Shown here piece after piece: positions 35,026 to 42,280 of a stretch of DNA of 64,000 bases. The stretch comes from Acidobacteriota bacterium. GTDB lineage: Bacteria > Acidobacteriota > Terriglobia > Terriglobales > Acidobacteriaceae. The stretch covers positions 372,001 through 436,000 of the forward strand of contig JABCZH010000002.1 in assembly GCA_013289795.1 (NCBI GenBank), in the 5' to 3' direction. The translations under genes were made by a program, and so were the position numbers. Numbering within the stretch: position 1 is the first letter of the stretch; each line of letters opens with the position of its first letter. The notes beneath the pieces are model-generated. The model made no database searches and was not told where the DNA came from. It saw only the letters and a list, made by a program, of their open reading frames with translations.

Positions 35026-36564
35026 CTACTTCTTCAACGAGACGGCCTTCACGCTGCCGCTGCACGATGGGTCTTCGTAGCACTTGCGGAACGGAAGCAC
35101 CACCATCGCCTGCTCCAGCGAAGGATCGTTCAAGTTCGCCAGCGTATCGCTGGTGCGCTTCGCGCCCGCGCTGTAGCCGATCTTTTGATAAGCCGACACC
35201 AGCAGTTTCAGCGATAGCGGATTGTTCTTGTCCTCTTCCAGATGCGAGATGGCTTCGTCGTATTTATGTTGGGAGAACGATGCCGCACCCGCAGCGCCGT
35301 GATACGCAGTATCAATCAACCGGTCGGTGGAACTGGAGGACATCTCGCCCAAACGAACCAGAAGAGTGTGGACAGTCTGGCGATTACCCGTTTTCACTGC
35401 CAGCTCTACGCGGACGCGCAAGATCTGCGCCTGCTCCTGATGAATGGCGGCTGGCAGGGAGTTCTTGCCTTCTTTGAGCGCCACTTCCGCTTTACTGAGG
35501 AGCACGAGCGCTGCTTTGGGATCGGGCTGATACATCGCCATCTGGCGGTAGGTGTCGGCTTCCACCTGACTCAGGTGCTTGGCGTGCGCATCGTCGGCGA
35601 TTGCCTGGAAAGCATGATCGGCGCCTTGCAGATCGCCCTCGCGGATAAAGGTCTCCGCTTCGCGCGTCTGCCACTGCACCAGGTGCAGTTCGGGCAGGGG
35701 GAACTTTTGAAATCCGATTTCATATTCCTGGCGGGCGCGGACCTGGTCTCCCATCAGCGAGTAGGTATCGGCAATGCCGAATTGCGATGAGTAAAACGTA
35801 GGATCGATGGCCAGCGCGGCGCGATAATGCTCCAGCGACTTGTTGAAGTTGCCCGCCATGCGCAGAATCTCCGCGTAAGAATCTTGCGGGTTGGCATCCT
35901 TGGGCATCGCGGCGACATATTTGTCCATCAGCGTGAAGGCCTTGTCGAACTCGCGCATGTAGGCATAGCAGTAGCCCATGTTGTTCATCAGACCCGGAGA
36001 GTCGGTGATGCCGGAGCGCTCATAGACGGCGATGGCGCGTTCGTACTGCGTCTGCGTGGTCAGCCAGTTCGTGACCATGAAAATGACCCACTTGTCATGG
36101 GGATACTGGCTGAGCACGTCATTCATTTTGGTGATGGCCGAAATCAGCTTATGGTCGGATGAGTCCTGCCACCACTCGATCAACAATCGTTCTGCGGGCG
36201 AAGCGTGGCTTTTCAGGGCAATCGCCTTGGCGTTTTCGACAACCTGCTCGGCGGGATCAAGGCTGTTCTCGGCAAGCAGCAGATGGGCCATGGCGAAATC
36301 GGGATCGAGTTTGATGGCCTGGCGGAGCATTACATCAGACTGCTCTTGTTCCACCAGATCGAGGCCCACGCGCATGGCCTCCACCACCAGGCGCTGCGCC
36401 TCTGGAGATTTGGAGGTAAGAGGCAGGGCTGCTGATGGAGAATCAGGCTGCACCGGAGTGGATTCCTGACCGAAAGCAATGGTCGCAAACAGCAGGGTGA
36501 AGACAGCAAGAAAAAGAGTTGCTCTACGAATCGCACCCTTCAAGATCACGTGTGTACAAAGCAT
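35026..36564 (-). CDS. Secreted TPR-repeat protein
   Basis: A 512-residue protein with an N-terminal signal peptide (about 1-32, ending AFGQ) and helical tetratricopeptide-like repeats throughout, e.g. MLRQAIKLDPDFAMAHLLLA, NNMGYCYAYMREFDKAFTLM and SLEHYRAALAIDPTFYSSQF. It is a periplasmic scaffold by appearance and no catalytic domain is seen. Three cysteines occur, two in the C-terminal CYEDPSC. The ATG has GAGGGGG nine bases upstream and lies two bases after the stop of the binding-protein-like gene, so the two form an operon. Confidence 0.8.
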   Translation of the reverse strand: MLCTHVILKGAIRRATLFLAVFTLLFATIAFGQESTPVQPDSPSAALPLTSKSPEAQRLVVEAMRVGLDLVEQEQSDVMLRQAIKLDPDFAMAHLLLAENSLDPAEQVVENAKAIALKSHASPAERLLIEWWQDSSDHKLISAITKMNDVLSQYPHDKWVIFMVTNWLTTQTQYERAIAVYERSGITDSPGLMNNMGYCYAYMREFDKAFTLMDKYVAAMPKDANPQDSYAEILRMAGNFNKSLEHYRAALAIDPTFYSSQFGIADTYSLMGDQVRARQEYEIGFQKFPLPELHLVQWQTREAETFIREGDLQGADHAFQAIADDAHAKHLSQVEADTYRQMAMYQPDPKAALVLLSKAEVALKEGKNSLPAAIHQEQAQILRVRVELAVKTGNRQTVHTLLVRLGEMSSSSTDRLIDTAYHGAAGAASFSQHKYDEAISHLEEDKNNPLSLKLLVSAYQKIGYSAGAKRTSDTLANLNDPSLEQAMVVLPFRKCYEDPSCSGSVKAVSLKK

Positions 36565-36566
36565 GG

Positions 36567-37019
36567 CTAATTCCCCCTCAAGAGATAACCTTGTTCAACC
36601 GGCAGCTTGCCGTCGATCTTCAAGACGTTCACATCTTTGGTGAGCGAGTACAGATCGATCACTCCCACCGCACCGCGGGTGGACGAGACAAAATGAATCA
36701 CGGCGTCGTCGGAATCCGCGACCACGATGGCGCCCTTGTGGGCCTGTATGAATGCCTGCGCCTGGTCGGGCGTCATATTGAACAGCTTGCGCAAGACCAG
36801 TTGCATGTCGGCGGACGATGGGTCACGCAGCACAATCGTGATGGGCCTGCCATCCGGCCAGGTGCGGGTATGCGCATTAAAGATCTTCACCAGGTCGGCG
36901 GAGGTCAGGTTGGCGGTGGCATTGCCAGTGTCCGCAACCAGCGCCAGCTGCCGGGCGTGGACGAGATTCGGCATCGCCGTAGCCCACAACAGGACTACCA
37001 ATAGACGCCAATGTCCCAT
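36567..37019 (-). CDS. Short PstS-like substrate-binding protein
   Basis: A 150-residue secreted protein (signal peptide ending VHA-RQ). It is a shortened version of the phosphate-binding PstS fold: LTSADLVKIFNAHTRTWPDGRPITIVLRD, QAQAFIQAHKGAIVVADSDDAVIHFVSSTRGAVGVIDL. Many genomes have such short relatives annotated as phosphate ABC transporter substrate-binding proteins without an adjacent permease, as here. It is cotranscribed with the TPR protein downstream. The ligand is unknown. Confidence 0.7.
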   Translation of the reverse strand: MGHWRLLVVLLWATAMPNLVHARQLALVADTGNATANLTSADLVKIFNAHTRTWPDGRPITIVLRDPSSADMQLVLRKLFNMTPDQAQAFIQAHKGAIVVADSDDAVIHFVSSTRGAVGVIDLYSLTKDVNVLKIDGKLPVEQGYLLRGN

Positions 37020-37142
37020 GGGTGCCTATTTTGACCTAGATACGGCCTTCCGGACATGTAACTGAGGTAACCGTCGTCGCGAGCAGAGGCCCGTGCGGGT
37101 CGTGACCAGCACAATCGGCCGGCGGGATTGGGCAGTCGCGGG

Positions 37143-37180
37143 AAACAAGAAATGGCGTGGTCCGAAGACCACGCCATTTC
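37143..37180 (-). terminator. Terminator of the secreted propeller gene
   Basis: A 14-bp perfect stem (GAAATGGCGTGGTC / GACCACGCCATTTC, loop CGAA), on the minus strand followed by TTGTTT, 26 bases after the stop of the next upstream gene. Confidence 0.75.
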
Positions 37181-37205
37181 AACAAAAGCGGTGAAGACCC
37201 AAAAA

Positions 37206-38360
37206 CTAGCGGCCAACTCCGTTGGTCGAGAATGCAAAGCTACCGGACGAGGTCGTCTTCAGGCTGAAAGCCGGAGTCAGAGTCGTGCCGCTAACCGTGT
37301 AGGACTGAACGGTGTTGTTGGCGGACCCATCGCTCCAGATCTGAGTGATCGGGCTGCCGGTTCCGGTGTTTCCGATGGTCTGGACGTTGCCGGCGTAGAA
37401 AGCCGACGCGTTCACCGTGGCGTTGTCGAACGTGATGGTGCCATTGTTAAAGGTGGCTACGATGATCCCTGCCGGGTAGCCGGTGCCGAAGCCCGATGCG
37501 CCGAGGTAGAGATTGCCGTTGCCAGCCCTTCCAGCCGGGCTCAACCACGGAGTTTCAACGTTCGCCAGACCGCTGGTCGGATAGGTCTGCAGTGCAGCGC
37601 TGGTGAAACCAGTGTTGCCCAGCTTAGCGGTGAGGGAAGTTGCCGAAAAGGTTGCGTTAGCAATAACCCAGTTCGTGTCGGTGTGGTCGACATCCATAGC
37701 CGTCGGGAAGCAGCCTGTCGTTGGGCAAGCCGAAACCGAGTTGTTGAAAACCAACTCAGCGCCGAGGGGGGTCATGGCTCCCGTGGTTGCGTTCAGAGTG
37801 TAAGCCTGTAAACCACCAGCGTTCGGAAAGGAAACGACCAGAATCTTCCCATCGTGGGTGATGGTGATATCAGCAACGCTGTCCGGTTGGGAGACCGGGG
37901 ATCCGACCAGACTCAACGTGCAGTCGGAAGCGATCGCCAGAACAGCGATGTTGGCGCTACCGGCCCAGGCCGAGTAGAGGAACTTGCCATTGGGAGATGT
38001 CGCCAGCCCAATACCCAAGCCGTCGCCACTCAGTGAAGGGTTGGAGAAGTTGCCCGACTTCGCGAGACTGGGGATCTTGAAGGAAGCGATGTCGCTGGTA
38101 CCAGTATCGGTCACGAAGAAGCACTTCAAATTTTGTCCGATAGCGTTACGTGGAGCAGCGAAGTAGCCGCCGCCCACACCGGTCCCGCCGGTCGGAACGT
38201 TTTTCAAGAGCGCGAGGGCACCAGTCGCGCTGACAGTATCGATGTCGGCGCTATTGCCGTTGATGTTGTCGTTGTTGATCAGAAGGTGGCCTTTATTTTG
38301 CGCCACACTTACAGTGGCGAACAAAGCCATCACAGCAAGAGCCAGAATAATTCTCCTCAT
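37206..38360 (-). CDS. Secreted lactonase/YncE-like β-propeller protein
   Basis: A 384-residue protein with signal peptide (MRRIILALAVMALFATVSVA) and AAGGAG before the start. Blade-like repeats recur: GIGLATSPNGKFLYSAWAGS, VADITITHDGKILVVSFPNA, TAMDVDHTDTNWVIANATF. This pattern is that of seven-bladed lactonase/YncE-like propellers. The protein is rich in Ser, Thr, Asn and Gly, as expected for an exported surface protein. Three cysteines sit close together in CPTTGC and nearby. No enzyme active site was recognised. Confidence 0.7.
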   Translation of the reverse strand: MRRIILALAVMALFATVSVAQNKGHLLINNDNINGNSADIDTVSATGALALLKNVPTGGTGVGGGYFAAPRNAIGQNLKCFFVTDTGTSDIASFKIPSLAKSGNFSNPSLSGDGLGIGLATSPNGKFLYSAWAGSANIAVLAIASDCTLSLVGSPVSQPDSVADITITHDGKILVVSFPNAGGLQAYTLNATTGAMTPLGAELVFNNSVSACPTTGCFPTAMDVDHTDTNWVIANATFSATSLTAKLGNTGFTSAALQTYPTSGLANVETPWLSPAGRAGNGNLYLGASGFGTGYPAGIIVATFNNGTITFDNATVNASAFYAGNVQTIGNTGTGSPITQIWSDGSANNTVQSYTVSGTTLTPAFSLKTTSSGSFAFSTNGVGR

Positions 38361-38708
38361 CTGTTAGGTTCTCCTTTTTTTTGTACTCAGGTATAGATCT
38401 TCAGTTCTTCAGGTGGTGCAACTACTGATTCAGCTTTCAGCAGCGGTATCGGGCAATAGCCCGAACCGCGCGCAATCCTATCCTTCATCACCGAACGATG
38501 CAAGAGAGAAGGAAGTCCCCATCACTCGGAAAACCGTCAGGGGCGGGAACTCCCGGCTTCGGGCTAGGTCAGCCAAACGCCACGATGGCTGCGGAACCCA
38601 GGGCGATCGACTGGGTGGGACTCGGCGGGCACTCGGCGGAAACATGCCCGTTGTTGCCCGCCGTGCGGGTTTCAGTTTTCAGGCAAACCCCGCCATCTCC
38701 GTGCCAGA
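38361..38708. other. Intergenic region, no supported gene
   Basis: About 350 bases between two leftward genes. It holds the promoter of the propeller gene but no clear boxes. Several short GC-rich hairpins are visible (for example TCGGGC/GCCCGA around 38450-38463). A riboswitch was considered and could not be supported. Confidence 0.4.
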
Positions 38709-39377
38709 TCAGGGTTTGGGAGGGGGTGCAGCCGGTGAATCCTTAACCGGAGCGGGTTTGGAGGATCGCGCAGCGGCGGCCGCGGCCTTCGCCAGTTCTT
38801 CATTGGAGCGCCAGAATCCACCCATTAGAGTCCGCATACGTAACTCGTCGTATTCCTCCCAGATTTGCCTGATTCTGCCATTCTTGAGATGAAACATCAG
38901 CATCTCGGTCGCGCGTATGGTTTTCGGGTTGTCGGTCGCGGGCATGGCCGTGTTGGCGAAAAGACGCTCTTTGTAGGACCCCGTGAAACTGAGCCGCATG
39001 GCGACTTCGTCGCCTTGGATAATAGTGTCCTCGATCTTGAAATTCAGGTCGGGCATCGCCTTTCGCCATGTCACAATCACTCTTTTCAACATTTCAGGCG
39101 TGAGCATGAGCCGGTTGCCGTGGGAAACCATGGCCGCCGGGGGAGAAAAGATGGATTCGAGGTGATCGAAGTTGCCGGTGTTCCACAGGTCGACGTACTT
39201 GCGCGGCATGGTGTCGGCCGGCTCGTCCGCGGTCGCTGGCGGAGCAGGGTTTTGAGCCTGAGCTGGGCTTTGTGCGGGCACGGCCGGTGGTGTGGGCGGT
39301 GTGGAAACCTGTGGCAGGGCAAAAGGCGAAATCAACAAACCAAGCCCGGCCACGGCGAACAGCAGCGTGAATTTCAC
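38709..39377 (-). CDS. Secreted SnoaL/ester-cyclase-like NTF2-fold protein
   Basis: A 222-residue protein: signal peptide, a Pro/Ala/Gln-rich linker (about 22-55), then an NTF2-like domain (RKYVDLWNTGNFDHLESIFS, VIVTWRKAMPDLNFKIEDTI, GDEVAMRLSFTGSY) typical of SnoaL-like polyketide-cyclase/ester-cyclase relatives. The tail is Ala/Pro/Lys-rich. In this family the fold is used for many substrates and the acidic catalytic pair was not verified, so no reaction is assigned. Confidence 0.65.
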   Translation of the reverse strand: MKFTLLFAVAGLGLLISPFALPQVSTPPTPPAVPAQSPAQAQNPAPPATADEPADTMPRKYVDLWNTGNFDHLESIFSPPAAMVSHGNRLMLTPEMLKRVIVTWRKAMPDLNFKIEDTIIQGDEVAMRLSFTGSYKERLFANTAMPATDNPKTIRATEMLMFHLKNGRIRQIWEEYDELRMRTLMGGFWRSNEELAKAAAAAARSSKPAPVKDSPAAPPPKP

Positions 39378-39508
39378 GTTCCGGAATCCTCCTTTGTGAA
39401 GTTCAGCCAGAATACCGCAAGCCGAGTGTCTCCCGCAAAACCGCCTGGTTCAGTCTTTGTTCAATCTTTCCGCGGCGGCCATGCTTCGGTCGAGGTCCAC
39501 GGCAGGCA

Positions 39509-39517
39509 TGATATAAT
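39509..39517 (+). promoter_or_regulatory. Extended -10 promoter of the infC operon
   Basis: TGATATAAT (39509-39517) is a perfect extended -10 element, which can work without a -35 box; none is seen. The predicted RNA start near 39524 leaves a leader of only about 30 bases before the ATC start of infC. Confidence 0.7.
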
Positions 39518-39554
39518 TTTTTTCTTACCAGCTCTTTAACGACCGGAGGATTGT

Positions 39555-40127
39555 ATCGACAAGCGTTTTATCCGCACCAACGAGCGCATTCGGGCACGCG
39601 AAATTCGCGTGATCGGGGACGAAGGTGAACAGATCGGGATTATGCCGCCCTTCGAAGCGCTGAAGAAGGCCCGCGAACAGAACCTGGATCTGGTGGAGAT
39701 TTCTCCCAGCGCAGTACCTCCTGTATGCCGCATCATGGACTACGGGAAATTCCTGTACCAGCAGGAAAAGAAAGAACGTGAAGCCAAGAAGCATCAGAAG
39801 GTCATCACCGTCAAGGAAGTAAAATTCCGCATCAATGTGGATGACCATGATTACGAGACCAAGAAAAACCACGTGTTGCGTTTTCTGGACGAGGGAGACA
39901 AAGTCAAGGCGACCATTTTTTTTCGCGGACGCGAGATGACGCGCACCAATCTTGGCCGACAGATTTTGGAACGGTTGATCAAGGACGTTGAAGACAAGAG
40001 CATCGTGGAATTCCGGCCGCGACAGGAAGGCAACACGCTGCACGCCATCCTGGCTCCCAAGAAGGACGCGGGAGGCCATAAGCCGCCAGCGGCCCCGCCA
40101 GTTCCGGATCGCGTGAAGCAAGCTTAG
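39555..40127 (+). CDS. infC: Translation initiation factor IF-3, ATC start codon
   Basis: IF-3 binds the 30S subunit and rejects wrong start codons and initiator mismatches. The canonical N-terminus, (I)DKRFIRTNERIRAREIRVIG, is encoded from an ATC at 39555. An in-frame TAA lies at 39537, and the codons between (CGA CCG GAG GAT TGT) include no ATG, GTG, TTG or CTG. GGAGG (39545-39549) is five bases before the ATC. The first ordinary start codon, GTG at 39609, would delete conserved sequence. The N-domain, linker helix (QQEKKEREAKKHQK) and C-domain (DEGDKVKATIFFRGREMTR) are complete: 190 residues. Confidence 0.93.
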   Translation: MDKRFIRTNERIRAREIRVIGDEGEQIGIMPPFEALKKAREQNLDLVEISPSAVPPVCRIMDYGKFLYQQEKKEREAKKHQKVITVKEVKFRINVDDHDYETKKNHVLRFLDEGDKVKATIFFRGREMTRTNLGRQILERLIKDVEDKSIVEFRPRQEGNTLHAILAPKKDAGGHKPPAAPPVPDRVKQA

Positions 40128-40138
40128 TCAAGCAGCAA

Positions 40139-40228
40139 TCAGCACTCAGCCGTCAGCATTCAGCCCGTTGACGTCGTGCGGATTCCAAAAGCAATCTACC
40201 TTGACTGAGTGCTGACGGCTGAATGCTG
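40139..40228. repeat. Inverted repeat of CTGARTGCTG words between infC and rpmI
   Basis: The left arm (40139-40163) and right arm (40205-40228) are reverse complements except for two symmetrical changes. Each arm is itself CTGARTGCTG-ACGG-CTGARTGCTG. The same words recur at 55044-55154. Confidence 0.8.
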
Positions 40229-40242
40229 GTTTTGAGGACTTT

Positions 40243-40437
40243 ATGCCTAAATTGAAAACGCACAAAGGCGCCGCCAAGCGCTTTAAGAAAACCGCGACGG
40301 GAAAGGTGAAACGTCATCATTCGCATTTGCGTCATATGCTGACCTCGAAGGCGCATAAGCGCAAGAAGAAGTTGGGCCAGTCCATTCTGGTGAGTGATGC
40401 GGACACACCTAAGATCAAGCGGATGATTCCGTACTAA
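40243..40437 (+). CDS. rpmI: 50S ribosomal protein L35
   Basis: A 64-residue ribosomal protein with the family opening [17 protein letters not shown] and the basic core [22 protein letters not shown] lies six bases upstream of the ATG. It stands between infC and rplT in the order conserved across bacteria. The gap from infC holds a palindromic repeat. Confidence 0.98.
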   Translation: MPKLKTHKGAAKRFKKTATGKVKRHHSHLRHMLTSKAHKRKKKLGQSILVSDADTPKIKRMIPY

Positions 40438-40568
40438 TCGTTGCCGGGTTTCAGTGGCAACAGGCCGCAGCCAAGACTAAGGCTGCTGCCGGCGTGTGAA
40501 GAGGTCATGACGAACCTTCGTCTCCTACCTCCAGCCGCCGTAAATTGAAAGCAGAAAAAGGAGAAACC

Positions 40569-40934
40569 ATGCCTCGTGTAAAACGTGGGACCAAACGCCG
40601 CGCCAAGCGCAAGAAGATTCTTGACCGCGCCAGCGGCTACTTCCTGACAAAATCCAAGCTTTACCGCGCCGCCAAAGAGGCGGTCGAACGTGGGCTAAAG
40701 TTCGCCTATTCCGGGCGCAAACAGCGCAAGCGCCAGTTCCGCTCGCTGTGGATTGTGCGCATCGGAGCGGCAGCCAAGCTGCACGGTCTGAGTTATAGCC
40801 AGTTCATCCACGGATTGAAGAATGCGGGTGTGGAGCTGGACCGCAAGATTCTGGCCGACCTGGCGGTAAACGATCCGGGAGGGTTCAAGACCCTCGCAGG
40901 GCAGGCCAAGGGCGCTTTGAGCGGCACGGCGTAG
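40569..40934 (+). CDS. rplT: 50S ribosomal protein L20
   Basis: A 121-residue protein that helps nucleate assembly of the large subunit; in other bacteria it represses its own operon. The ATG at 40569 has AAGGAGAAACC just upstream and gives [21 protein letters not shown]. The frame open from 40545 adds only eight residues that include the ribosome site. The 131-base gap after rpmI contains two small inverted repeats, GTTGCC/GGCAAC and GCAGCC/GGCTGC, which could serve regulation; no L20-binding mimic was proven. Confidence 0.97.
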   Translation: MPRVKRGTKRRAKRKKILDRASGYFLTKSKLYRAAKEAVERGLKFAYSGRKQRKRQFRSLWIVRIGAAAKLHGLSYSQFIHGLKNAGVELDRKILADLAVNDPGGFKTLAGQAKGALSGTA

Positions 40935-40950
40935 CCAGGGTTGTCTGCAG

Positions 40951-41026
40951 AGAGACGCAGCAAGCTGCGTCTCTACCGGCCTTCGCTGTAGAGACCTTGC
41001 TTGCAAAGTCTCACGTGTCATGACAC
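40951..41026. repeat. GTAGAGAC-type palindromes between rplT and pheS
   Basis: Two palindromes follow each other: AGAGACGCAGC / GCTGCGTCTCT with a 2-nt loop (40951-40974, perfect), and GAGACCTTGC / GCAAAGTCTC (40991-41012, one mismatch). Next to them is a perfect 12-bp palindrome GTGTCATGACAC (41015-41026). Confidence 0.75.
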
Positions 41027-41046
41027 ATAGGCGGAGTCAAAGCACC

Positions 41047-42168
41047 GTGGCATATACCGTTCCCAAACTGAAAGATTTTTCGGCTGCGGCGCTGGAGAAG
41101 GCCACGAAGAAACTCCTGTCTGCCCTCGACGAGGAAGCCGCAGCAATCGAGACTGAACCCGACTGGAAGACCTTCCGCGATCGCTGGATGGCGCGCAAGG
41201 ACGGAGTGCTCACCCAGGTAAACGACTTGTGGCTCAAAGCGGCGCCTAAAGAAGCCAAGCGTCACGCCGGCCAACAGGTCAATGAGATCAAGAAGCGAGT
41301 CGAGCAGGCCATCGACGTAGCTCAGAATCGGGCCCGCGGCGATTCTGCCTCGAGGTTGGATTCCGATCGTCTCGACATCACCCTTCCCGGCATCCAGCGT
41401 CCCATCGGCGCCGAGCATCCGGTCATCAAGACCATGAACGAAATTGTCTCGGTGTTCCGCAACCTCGGCTATTCCGTGCAGGAGGGGCCGGTAATTGAGA
41501 CCGACTATTACAACTTCGAAGCGCTGAATTTCCCGCCGAACCACCCGGCACGCGACACCCAGGACACATTATTCATCGCCAATCAGGAATCGAAACCGCA
41601 GCGCGAGCGATTACTGCTGCGTACACACACTTCGCCGGTGCAGATTCGCACCATGGAGAAGATCAAGCCGCCACTTCGGATCGTGATTCCGGGCAAGGTC
41701 CACCGCAATGATCCACCCGACGCCAGTCATTCGCCCATGTTTCATCAGATTGAGGGCCTGGCCGTCGATACCAACATTACATTTGGCGATTTAAAGGGCA
41801 CGCTCGATCACGCCATGAAGGCGCTGTTCGGATCGAGCGTGAAAACCCACTTCCGGCCGTCTTTTTTTCCTTTCACCGAACCCAGCGCCGAGATGATGGT
41901 GAGTTGCTTCATTTGCGGCGGCAGCGGGCAGCGCGGCTCCGAGCCTTGCCGTCCTTGCAAACGGACGGGATGGATTGAAATCCTCGGTTGCGGCATGGTC
42001 GATCCCAATGTGTTCGAGTTCGTGAAAGATAACGGCTACGATCCACGCAAGGTTTCGGGATTCGCATTTGGCATGGGCGCCGATCGCGTAGCGCTATTGA
42101 AGTATGGTGTGGACGACATTCAGTTGTTCTTTCAGGGGGATGTGAGATTTTTGCGGCAGTTTGCGTGA
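41047..42168 (+). CDS. pheS: Phenylalanyl-tRNA synthetase α subunit
   Basis: Catalytic α subunit of the class II PheRS tetramer. A GTG at 41047 with GGAG ten bases upstream gives 373 residues; an ATG at 41020 has no ribosome site and lies against a palindrome. An N-terminal coiled coil is followed by class II motif 1 (EHPVIKTMNEIVSVFRNLGY), motif 2 (LRTHTSPVQIRTM ... PGKVHRNDPPDASHSPMFHQ) and motif 3 (GFAFGMGADRVALLKYG). Between motifs 2 and 3 an insert carries four cysteines (CFIC ... CRPC), a zinc-ribbon-like element found in some bacterial PheS and absent in E. coli. Confidence 0.96.
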   Translation: MAYTVPKLKDFSAAALEKATKKLLSALDEEAAAIETEPDWKTFRDRWMARKDGVLTQVNDLWLKAAPKEAKRHAGQQVNEIKKRVEQAIDVAQNRARGDSASRLDSDRLDITLPGIQRPIGAEHPVIKTMNEIVSVFRNLGYSVQEGPVIETDYYNFEALNFPPNHPARDTQDTLFIANQESKPQRERLLLRTHTSPVQIRTMEKIKPPLRIVIPGKVHRNDPPDASHSPMFHQIEGLAVDTNITFGDLKGTLDHAMKALFGSSVKTHFRPSFFPFTEPSAEMMVSCFICGGSGQRGSEPCRPCKRTGWIEILGCGMVDPNVFEFVKDNGYDPRKVSGFAFGMGADRVALLKYGVDDIQLFFQGDVRFLRQFA

Positions 42169-42171
42169 AAC

Positions 42172-42276
42172 GGCTCTTGGCTATTGGCTCTTAGCCCTTG
42201 GCTTTTAAACGCAAGTAGCCGCGTGAACATAGCGCGCACGAAAAAGCTAAGAGCTAAAGGCCAAGAGCCAAAAGCT
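42172..42276. repeat. GGCTCTTGGC/TTAGCTCTTAGC inverted repeat between pheS and pheT
   Basis: The left arm (42172-42206) is built from GGCTCTTGGC and GGCTCTTAGC words; the right arm (42241-42276) from their complements, GCTAAGAGC and GCCAAGAGCC. The right arm runs up to the pheT start codon. Confidence 0.75.
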
Positions 42277-42280
42277 GAAG

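Noticed and set aside
38540-38690. Possible riboswitch (cyclic-di-GMP-I or cobalamin type) in the GC-rich intergenic stretch.
   Set aside because: Short hairpins and a GATGGCTGCGG word are present, but the conserved core of either class (for example ACGCAAAGCCA) is absent.
38413-38892. A 159-residue plus-strand frame in and beyond an intergenic region.
   Set aside because: No signal peptide, domain or ribosome site; its second half is antisense to the SnoaL-like gene.
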